Positions 57,284-64,000 of a stretch of DNA of 64,000 nt are shown in pieces. The notes beneath the pieces are model-generated. The model worked only from the letters and a program-made list of their open reading frames with translations, was not told where the DNA came from and did not search any database. The stretch is from NCBI GenBank assembly GCA_963792655.1, contig CAWBWU010000001.1:248001-312000 (forward strand), in the 5' to 3' direction. The DNA is from DOZZ01 sp963792655 (lineage in GTDB: Bacteria > Acidobacteriota > Terriglobia > Bryobacterales > Bryobacteraceae). Each line of letters starts with the position of its first letter. Within the stretch, counting starts at the first letter, position 1. The translations under genes were made by a program, and so were the position numbers.

Positions 57284-58218
57284 TCATTCCCGCAGCTTCT
57301 TTCCGGTCAGTTCAATGAACACGTCTTCCAGCGTGGGCCGTGTCATGTGCACATCTTCCAGTTCCATGCGCTGCTGGTCGATCCACTTCATCATCTCGAC
57401 CAGCGTGCGCGCCGGGCTTTGCGCGACGTCACCGTAATCTGCTTGCGATCGTCACTGATCTTCTGCGCCGTGACTTCAGGCAATTGCGGCAGATCGGCGC
57501 GCCGTCAGCGGCTGCGCGCAGCGTATCTCGATCGTCGATTGCCCCAGCGCTGCGCTCCTGCAATTCGCGCGGCGTGCCCATCGCGATAATCTGCCCCGCA
57601 TCCACAATCGCCACGCGGTCGCAGAGACGTCTCCGCCTCTTCGATGTAGTGCGTGGTCATCAGAATGGTGCGCTTCTCAGCGCGCAAATCTTCGATCAGC
57701 GCGCGGATCTCCAGACGCACCTGCGGGTCGAGCCCCGTGGTCGGCTCATCCAGAAACAACAGTTGCGGATCGTTGATCAGACGCCAGCGCCAGCGCCACC
57801 GCTGTTTCTGTCCGCCCGAGAGCGTTCCATACGCCGCGTTGCGCTTCTCCCAAAGCTGCAGTCGCTTCAGCAAATTGTCGCGGCTTACGGTCTTGGTGTA
57901 GAACGAGGCGAACAGATCGATCGCTTCCGTAACCGTGATCTTCTCCGGAAGATTGGTCGCCTGCAGGCAAACGCCGATACGGTCTTTCAAGCGCTGCTTC
58001 TGCTTGTCGGGATCGAAGTCGAGCACCCGCACGTCGCCGGAGGTGCGCTGCCGCAAACCTTCCAGAATTTCGACCGTGGTGGTCTTGCCGGCGCCGTTCG
58101 GACCCAGCAGCCCGAACACCTCGCCTTGCGCTACTTCGAAATCGATACCTTTGACGGCCTCAAACGAGCCGTACTGTTTGCGAAGGCCCTTCACGGCGAT
58201 CGCGTATGCGGAGTTCAT
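57284..58218 (-). CDS. ABC transporter ATP-binding protein (several frame breaks)
   Basis: An ABC-2 exporter ATPase of about 311 residues. Walker A is GLLGPNGAGKTTTVEIL, the Q-loop CLQATNLPEKITV, the signature YGTLSGGQKQR, Walker B LLFLDEPTTGLDPQ and the H-loop TTHYIEEAE. After the signature, two compensating indels turn the expected Ala/Leu run into RWRWRW. Further breaks follow near 57627 and 57550-57480, where the C-terminus is recovered as MARPTLEDVF-like sequence (HMTRPTLEDVFIELTGKKLRE) and stops at 57284. The permease-amidohydrolase gene follows after three bases, and the two form one exporter. Confidence 0.82.
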
Positions 58219-58271
58219 GGTTTCCCATGTAGTGTACGCAATCGCCTGGCGATTTGATCGTGAATTTACAA

Positions 58272-59397
58272 CTACACCAGCACCGTAAAGGTCGATTCCG
58301 TCCGCGTTCCACCGGCCGGTACAACGTGTCCCGCTCCACCGGCTCGCGCCCTGCTTCGCGAATCAACCGCAACAGTTCGCCGCGCCGCATCGACTGGTCC
58401 GTCGTCGCGCCCGCATCGTGATAGATCTTCTCCTCCACCACGGTGCCATCGATATCATCCGCGCCAAAGCGCAGCGCAATCTGCGCGATCTTCGGCGTCA
58501 TCATCACCCAGTACGCCTTGATGTGCGGAATGTTGTCGAGCATCAGCCGCGCCACCGCGATGTTCTTCAGATCGATGAAAGCCGGTCGTCTTCGCGATAT
58601 GCGCCAGCGCCGTGTTGATCCGGATGAAACGCCAGCGGGATGAAGGTCAGGAAGCCGCCTCGTCTCGTCCTGCAGCTCGCGCAGGCGCACCAGATGATCC
58701 ACGCGATCTTCGTCATTCTCGATATGCCCGTACAGCATCGTGCAGTTGCAGTGCAGCCCCAGTTGATGAGCCATGCGCGCTGTTTCGATCCACTCATCGC
58801 CCGTCAGCTTGTGATCGCAAATCACACGCCGCACGCGCTCGCTGAAAATTTCCGCGCCGCCGCCCGGCATCGAATCCATCCCGGCATCGCGCAGGCGTTC
58901 CAGCGTTTCGCGCAACGACAACTTGGCGCGCTTGGCGAAATACCCGATCTCCACCATCGTGAACGCCTTCAGATGCACGTGTCGGGAAGCGTTCTTTCAA
59001 TCCGCGCAGCATCTGGCAAAACCAATCCAGACTGAGCTCCGGATGCAGCCCGCCCACAATGTGAAACTCGGTGATCGCTTCGGTCCAGCCCGTCGCCGCC
59101 GTCTCCCAGACCTGATCAAGCGACATCGTGTACGCCTTCGGATCACTCGCCTTTTTGCCGAAGGCGCACAGCCGGCAGCTCGCGACGCACACATCGGTCG
59201 GATTGATATGCCGGTTCACGTTGAAGTACGTTTTGTTGCCATGCAGCCGCTCGCGCACCAGATTGGCCATATACCCGACGGCCAGCAAGTCGGAGCTTTC
59301 GTACAGCGCAACGCCGTCGGCCCGCGACAGCCGCTCGCCCGCGTCCACTTTCCGGTCGGATCTCGCGAAGCCGAGGGTCTTCAATGATGGGTTGCAT
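58272..59397 (-). CDS. mqnE: Aminodeoxyfutalosine synthase (several frame breaks)
   Basis: A radical SAM enzyme of the futalosine menaquinone pathway that adds the adenosyl radical to 3-[(1-carboxyvinyl)oxy]benzoate. The start ATG 59397 gives QPIIEDPRLREIRPE. The iron-sulfur triad is C70-x3-C74-x2-C77 in PTDVCVASCRLCAFG, then EFHIVGGLHPELSLDWFC, AFTMVEIGYFAKRAKLS and GMDSMPGGGAEIFSERVR, all diagnostic of MqnE. Indels lie near 59355, 58980, 58660, 58580 and 58305. The merged length of about 375 residues is normal. It follows mqnP by six bases on the same strand. Confidence 0.87.
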
Positions 59398-59403
59398 ATA
59401 GGT

Positions 59404-60296
59404 TTAGATGACGCTGCGGTGAAAGAGGATATCGGCGGCCCAGAAAACAGAAGAATACCACGCTGACCCATCCATTCATGGTGAAGAACGCCGCATTCAC
59501 GCGCGAAAGATCGCGCGGCTTAACCAGCGAATGTTCGTAAATCAGTAGCGCGGCAACCGCACGCGATGCCGATCGCGCTCAGCACGCCCAGGTGCAGCGT
59601 CCACACCAGCGCAATCAGGCAAGCCAGACATCGCCACATGCAGCAACGCGCGCAACCACAGAGCGCGCCGCAATCCCGAACCGCAGCGGAATGCTGAACA
59701 AGCCCTTCGCGCTGATCGAATTCGTAATCCTGGCACGAATAGATCACGTCGAACCCCGCGGTCCAACACGTAACCGCGGCGGTCAGCAACAGGATGCGCG
59801 GGTCGAGCGAACCGCGCACGCGCGATCCAGGCCGCCGCGGGCGCCATACCCAAGCGCAAAGCCCAGCACCAGATGCGATAACGACGTGAACCGCTTGGTG
59901 AACGAATAGAAAAACACAATGGCCAGCGCCAGCGGCGCAGAGCGCGAAACACAGCGGGTTCAACTCGCGCGCTGCAATCAGGAACACCAGGCACGATCCG
60001 AAGGTGAATGCCCACGCGAAACCTCTCGAGAGCTAGCCCGCCGGCAGATGGCGCGACGCCGTGCGCGGATTGCGCGCATCGATCTCCGCATCCACCAGAC
60101 GGTTGAACGCCATGGCCGCCGAGCGCGCCCCCACCATCGCCACCACAATCCAGAGCAGCACGCGCAAGTTCCACTGCACGCCCGCATGCTCTTCACGAAA
60201 CGCCAGCAGCGCGCCCGTGAGCGCGAACGGCAGCGCGAACACCGAGTGCTCAAACTTGATCATGTCGAGCGTAAGCCGCAGTCGCGAAAGAAACAT
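59404..60296 (-). CDS. mqnP: UbiA-family prenyltransferase of menaquinone synthesis (several frame breaks)
   Basis: An inner-membrane prenyltransferase, 4-hydroxybenzoate-polyprenyltransferase-like. The N-terminus reads FLSRLRLTLDMIKFEHSVF and ALPFALTGALLAFREEHAG. The first Asp motif is AMAFNRLVDAEIDARNPRTA and the second is GFDVIYSCQDYEFDQREGL. In futalosine organisms this MqnP group prenylates the naphthoate intermediate, which fits the mqnE gene six bases downstream. An in-frame ATG also exists at 60320, which would leave only eight bases to the divergent DUF192 gene. Breaks near 60030, 59950-59830, 59690-59590 and 59555-59540 disturb the frame; the true end HRSVI lies at 59404. Confidence 0.83.
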
Positions 60297-60328
60297 GGCA
60301 ATGCCGGGAACAGTTACCATTTTACTGA

Positions 60329-60783
60329 ATGCTGCTTCGGGCTCCCATGTTCACTGTGCTCCTGCTGCTTACGGCTTGTCACTCTGCATCCAACGTCGAT
60401 GAAGTTCTGAACACCGAAGCCGTCACGCTGCCCGACGGCGCGCAGATCCAGGCCGAGGTCAAACGCTCCGCATCCGACAAAGCGCAGGGCATGATGTATC
60501 GCGACTCCCTCCCGAAAGATCGCGGCATGCTCTTCCTCAACGGGCGTCCCGAACGCTCGGCTTATTGGATGGCCAACTGCAAATTTCCGCTTGATATTAT
60601 CTGGCTCGACGAAAATCGCAAGGTGGTCGAAATCTCACGCGAACACCCCGGCATGTCCGAGTGCGCACGATTGTCCCAGCTTCGGTGGCAACGCTCCGGC
60701 GCAATACGTGCTGCGAATTGAATGGCGGCGAAGCGCAGCGCCACAACGTGCGCGTCGGGTCCGCTCTCCAATTCAATCTATGA
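60329..60783 (+). CDS. DUF192 lipoprotein (frame broken)
   Basis: A protein of about 150 residues with a lipoprotein signal (FTVLLLLTACHS, Cys17) and the DUF192 fold: ITLPDGAQIQAEV-like strand, AQGMMYRDSLPKDRGMLFL, YWMANCKFPLDIIWLDENRK and VVEIS. The frame slips near 60640 and again near 60716; corrected, the end reads NGGEAQRHNVRVGSALQFNL and stops at 60783, overlapping the larB ATG. DUF192 proteins are exported or surface exposed and of unknown function. Confidence 0.82.
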
Positions 60784-61528
60784 CAGCCGACCAGATTCGC
60801 AGCTTGCTGCATGAAGTGAAAGACGGCGCGGTGGACGTTGATGCCGCGCTCGAGCGCCTGCGCCACCTGCCTTTCGAAGATCTCGGGTTTGCCAAGGTCG
60901 ATCATCACCGCGCGCTTCGGCACGGCATGCCCGAAGTTGTCTTCGCGCTCAACAAGACAACCCGAGCACGTCGTCGCCATAGCCGCGCGGCTGCTGGAAG
61001 TTTCGCCCAACGTTCTCATTACTCGCGCGTCTGAACAGACGGCCAACATGGTCAAGCAGGCGCTGCCCGATGCCGAGCACTTCCCCGCTTCCGGCGCGAT
61101 TCGCTTCTGGCGCGACCGCACCGTGCACGGCAAAGGCAAAATCGCCGTGGTCTGCGCCGGCACCAGCGACATTCCGGTCGCGGAAGAAGCGCACATCACC
61201 GCGGAAGTGATGGGCAACGAAGTCGAATCCATTCACGATATCGGCGTCGCCGGCATCCATCGCCTGATGAGCAACCGCGCACCGCCTGGTAGACGCGCGC
61301 GTCGTCGTGGTGTGCGCCGGCATGGAAGGCGCGCTGCCCAGCGCGGTCGGCGGTCTGGTCTCCTGCCCCGTGATCGCGGTGCCCACCAGCGTGGGTTACG
61401 GCGCCAGCTTCCACGGCCTGGCCGCGCTGCTCGGCATGCTGAACAGTTGCGCCAGCAATGTGACCGTCGTGAATATCGACAACGGCTTCGGCGCGGGCTA
61501 CGTCGCGAGTCTGATCAACCGCGCATGA
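60780..61528 (+). CDS. larB: Nickel-pincer cofactor biosynthesis protein LarB (frame broken twice)
   Basis: LarB carboxylates and hydrolyses nicotinic acid adenine dinucleotide to make the pincer precursor of the lactate racemase cofactor. Seen here: TADQIRSLLHEVKDGAVDVD, LRHLPFEDLGFAKVDHHR, GMPEVVF, the PurE-like core GKIAVVCAGTSDIPVAEEA and VVVVCAGMEGALPSAVGGL, then VPTSVGYGASFHGLAALLG. Breaks near 60955 and 61290 fit single indels. LarC, LarE and LarA are not in the window. The ATG overlaps the DUF192 stop and the stop overlaps the next ATG, so three genes are coupled. Confidence 0.86.
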
Positions 61529-62019
61529 TCCGTATGGCAGCCAATACCCACGCCGAGTTCGCAGGCATTTCCGCTTTCCTGCGAGCGCAGTCTGAACAGC
61601 TTGCGCTGTTTCGCTCCTGGGCGAAACAGAACAACTGGGCGCGCTTCCACCACGAACACTACGATTGGTGGACCTTCCCCACCGGCGAACCCAGTTCTTA
61701 CAAATTCAAATGGACGGTGTACGAGTCCGAAATCTACGCGCTCACCGAAGCCGATGGCTACGTGCAGAATCTGATCGAGCTCTCTACGCTGCTGATGCAG
61801 TCGTGGGGATGGGACCTCGCAGCGCGTGAGTACATCGCGAACCCCGCGCCCGATCAGCGCTGGAGCCATTGGCCGATCCGGCTCTACAAGTGCGCACTCT
61901 CGCTCAAACTGTTCGGCTGCGAGGCAGAGTTCCAGTCGGTGCGCCAGTACGCGCGCGACCGCATCGCCGATGGCGAGCGCTTCTGGTACAACCGCGACCT
62001 TAGCTGGCTTTTCGAGTAG
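61525..62019 (+). CDS. Conserved-looking hypothetical protein
   Basis: A 164-residue soluble protein, ATG 61525 overlapping the larB stop. It is rich in Trp, His and Tyr: AKQNNWARFHHEHYDWWTF, YKFKWTVYESEIYALTEADG, NPAPDQRWSHWPIRLYKCAL. It has one conserved-looking cysteine pair (LYKCALSLKLFGC). There is no signal peptide or membrane helix. I do not recognise a family. Coupling to larB suggests co-expression, not necessarily a shared pathway. It overlaps the converging small membrane protein gene by 20 bases. Confidence 0.72.
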   Translation: MIRMAANTHAEFAGISAFLRAQSEQLALFRSWAKQNNWARFHHEHYDWWTFPTGEPSSYKFKWTVYESEIYALTEADGYVQNLIELSTLLMQSWGWDLAAREYIANPAPDQRWSHWPIRLYKCALSLKLFGCEAEFQSVRQYARDRIADGERFWYNRDLSWLFE

Positions 62020-62233
62020 CGCGGCGCGGCGAAAACCGGATCGCGTAGATCAATCCGAAAATCAGCAGCAGCGCGCCCCACCACACACCTGCGTGCAGTT
62101 CGGCCAGCACTGTCGAGTGCGCGGGCGGGTATGCCAACTCGTAAAGTCCCGCGCCGCACACGAGCACGCCGGAGCTGATCAACATCAGCCCAATGAAAAA
62201 CCAGATCGAGACTCGCGCTGCGTCATCATGCAT
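62000..62233 (-). CDS. Small two-helix membrane protein
   Basis: A 77-residue protein with two hydrophobic helices (SIWFFIGLMLISSGVLVCGA and VWWGALLLIFGLIYAIRF) and a basic tail. It starts at ATG 62233, seven bases after the symporter stop, so the two form an operon. Small partners of this kind accompany sodium/solute symporters in several phyla and may help assembly or regulation; no function is established. Confidence 0.8.
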   Translation of the reverse strand: MHDDAARVSIWFFIGLMLISSGVLVCGAGLYELAYPPAHSTVLAELHAGVWWGALLLIFGLIYAIRFSPRRATRKAS

Positions 62234-62240
62234 GTCGGTT

Positions 62241-63926
62241 TCACCAGAAGATAATTTGCAGCACCAGGAAAATGACGAAGACCACAGCGGCCCAGAAGAG
62301 CGGCTTGCGATAAAACGGCAAGTCTCCTTCGGACGGCAGCGGCGTCATCCCATAAACCAGGCCTTGTAGTTCGCTTGCGGGCTTCGGCTTCGTCATCAGG
62401 CTGACCACGACGGTCACCACCACACAGATGATCCACGACCACAGCGCGCGATACATATTCTCCGCCATGTCTTTCGCGGAGGGCGAGAGCGCAATGATGC
62501 GCAGCGCCGACGGGTCGGCCTTTACCCATGCCCACATGCCGATCGAGCTCACGGTCCCTGAAAGCAATCCCCAGAAGCCACCGGCGGGCGTCGCGCGTTG
62601 CCACAACATGCCCAGGATCACGGTTCCGAACAATGGCGCGATGAAGAAGCTGAACAACGCCTGCACGTAATCCATGATGCTGCTGAACTGCATCACCAGA
62701 TACGCCGTCCCGATGCTCACCAGCACGCCAACCAGCGTGCACCAGCGTCCCACCGACACGTAATGGGCGTCGCTCGCCTGCTTGCGAATGTTCGAGCGAT
62801 AGATGTCGTACGTCCACACCGTCGCGAACGCGCTCACGTTGCCAGCCATGCCGGACATAAATCCAGCCAGCAGCGCCGTGATGCCGAGCCCCAGCAACCC
62901 GGGGCCGCAGTAACGCGCCAGCATGATCGGCAACACTTCGTTGTAGCTGTGTCCGCCGGTCGCGAGCGCCTGCGATTCACCCACCAGCTTCTCGGGCAGC
63001 ACCGCGAGCGCGAGCAATCCGGGCAGGATCACAATGAACGGCACCAGCATCTTGAAACCCGCGCCAATCACCGGCGCCATGCGGGCAGCGCGCAAATCTT
63101 TCGCGGCAAGCACGCGCTGCACGACAAGAAAGTCGGTGGTCCAGTAGCCGAACGAAATGATTGCGCCCAGACCGAACACAATGCCGGTCCAATGGATGCC
63201 CATCGGGTTATCGGAGAACGCGCCGAGCGTCGCCCACATCTGCGTGTAATTGCCCGCGGGAAAGTTCTGATGAATGCGCGCGACCATTCCGTTCCAGCCG
63301 CCCGTCTCCACCAGCCCGAGCACCGGAATCATCAACGCTCCGGCCCAGATCAGGACGAACTGCAGCACTTCGTTGAAGATCGCGGACAGCAGCCCACCCA
63401 GCATCACGTACGCGGCAACGGTGATCGACGACACCCAGATGCTGAAGTGGATGTCCCACCCGAGCACCACCTTCATCACCAGCGCCATCGAGTACATGTT
63501 GATGCCGCTCATCAGTACCGTCATGAAGCCGAACGTCACGGCCGAGAGCATGCGCGACGATTCACCGAAGCGCAATTGCAAATAGCCCGGCACCGAGTGC
63601 GTTTTCGAGATGTAGTAGAACGGCATCATCACGATGCCGAGGAACAGCATCGCGGGAATCGCGCCAATCCAATACCAGTGCGCCGCAAGAATGCCGTACT
63701 GATACGCCGCCGCGGCCCAGCCCATCAGTTCGAGCGAGCCCAGATTCGCCGCAACAAAGCTGAGGCCTGCAATCCACGCCGTCATCTCGCGGCCGGCCAG
63801 GAAGAAGTCTTCACCAGTCTTGGTGAACCGCTTCAGGTAGAAGCCGATCCCCAGCACCAGCACGAAGTAAACAACGATGACCGCGATATCGACGGGGTTG
63901 AGGGTAAGCAGCCGCGCTGTATTCAT
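62241..63926 (-). CDS. Sodium:solute symporter (SSS/SGLT family)
   Basis: A 561-residue inner-membrane transporter with about 13-14 helices. The start is VDIAVIVVYFVLVLGIGFYL, then RFTKTGEDFFLAGREMTAWI (family signature loop) and FVAANLGSLELMGWAAAAYQ. Later segments FGYWTTDFLVVQRVLAAKD and GLGITALLAGFMSGMAGNVS match the sugar-type branch. It imports a sugar or related solute with sodium. The frame is intact despite the damaged region just upstream, and the small membrane protein follows it. A good promoter candidate precedes it. Confidence 0.92.
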   Translation of the reverse strand: MNTARLLTLNPVDIAVIVVYFVLVLGIGFYLKRFTKTGEDFFLAGREMTAWIAGLSFVAANLGSLELMGWAAAAYQYGILAAHWYWIGAIPAMLFLGIVMMPFYYISKTHSVPGYLQLRFGESSRMLSAVTFGFMTVLMSGINMYSMALVMKVVLGWDIHFSIWVSSITVAAYVMLGGLLSAIFNEVLQFVLIWAGALMIPVLGLVETGGWNGMVARIHQNFPAGNYTQMWATLGAFSDNPMGIHWTGIVFGLGAIISFGYWTTDFLVVQRVLAAKDLRAARMAPVIGAGFKMLVPFIVILPGLLALAVLPEKLVGESQALATGGHSYNEVLPIMLARYCGPGLLGLGITALLAGFMSGMAGNVSAFATVWTYDIYRSNIRKQASDAHYVSVGRWCTLVGVLVSIGTAYLVMQFSSIMDYVQALFSFFIAPLFGTVILGMLWQRATPAGGFWGLLSGTVSSIGMWAWVKADPSALRIIALSPSAKDMAENMYRALWSWIICVVVTVVVSLMTKPKPASELQGLVYGMTPLPSEGDLPFYRKPLFWAAVVFVIFLVLQIIFW

Positions 63927-63941
63927 AGGGCGAAACAGCCG

Positions 63942-63971
63942 ATGCTATGCGACGTTATGGCGAAATGTCAA
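63942..63971 (-). promoter_or_regulatory. Candidate sigma-70 promoter of the symporter operon
   Basis: On the minus strand a perfect TTGACA (63971-63966) is followed after 18 bases by TAGCAT (63947-63942). The start point would be close to 63935, giving a very short leader before ATG 63926. Confidence 0.45.
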
Positions 63972-64000
63972 TGTGAGAGAGCGCAGATGCGCGAGGAATT

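Noticed and set aside
60780..61528. LarB considered as AIR carboxylase PurE
   Set aside because: The N-terminal segment (TADQIRSLLHEVKDG, FEDLGFAKVDHHR) is specific to LarB; only the C-terminal core is PurE-like.

Overview
The window looks like a chromosomal segment of a GC-rich, Gram-negative acidobacterium, most likely from the Bryobacterales/Solibacter group. This is inferred from the gene mix: an Oar-like TonB-dependent receptor with an N-terminal carboxypeptidase-regulatory domain, large secreted proteins with repeated Cys/Gly-rich modules, a PEP-CTERM protein, DUF2911, and the futalosine menaquinone genes mqnE and mqnP. I saw no transposases, CRISPR arrays, rRNA or tRNA genes.

Region 1 (1-14641, + strand) is an exopolysaccharide operon. 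It holds the end of a Wza-like export protein, a Wzz/Wzc-type tyrosine kinase, an O-antigen ligase/polymerase-like membrane protein, GDP-mannose 4,6-dehydratase and eight GT4-type glycosyltransferases. Most junctions overlap by a few bases. Region 2 (14719-19989, + strand) continues it and is the most interesting part: a PEP-CTERM protein gene runs into a complete lasso-peptide locus. The locus has a PqqD-like B1, a transglutaminase-like B2 protease, an asparagine-synthetase-like cyclase, a 55-residue precursor that is too short to stand out as an ORF (17858-18025), an HPr-kinase-like enzyme and a nucleotidyltransferase. The predicted core has an 8-residue Gly1-Asp8 ring and a 13-residue tail that ends in His.

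Region 3 (20015-33509) is general: a secreted protein, a formate/nitrite-type channel, a methyltransferase, an M3 oligopeptidase, an EmrB-type efflux pump, the TonB receptor, a zinc alcohol dehydrogenase with an SRPBCC partner, and a GlcG/HbpS protein. Region 4 (33502-43560) is a second glycan locus on both strands: glycosyltransferases, a canonical glutamine-dependent asparagine synthetase, a methyltransferase, a heparinase II/III-like protein and a GT39-like membrane protein. Region 5 (43583-50295) is a tandem of three large secreted proteins. Region 6 (50546-63926) has a HAD phosphatase with a UbiA enzyme resembling polyprenyl-phosphate phosphoribosyltransferases, a beta-propeller lipoprotein, a Gfo/Idh/MocA oxidoreductase, DUF2911, an ABC exporter whose permease is fused to an amidohydrolase, mqnE, mqnP, a DUF192 lipoprotein, larB, and a sodium/solute symporter with a small membrane partner.

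Many conserved genes are broken by single-base insertions or deletions, several of them in short homopolymers, and these are densest at 55-61.5 kb. Because they hit housekeeping genes while long neighbours are intact, they look like uncorrected sequencing or assembly errors rather than decay. Such genes are therefore given as one merged feature with the approximate break positions.
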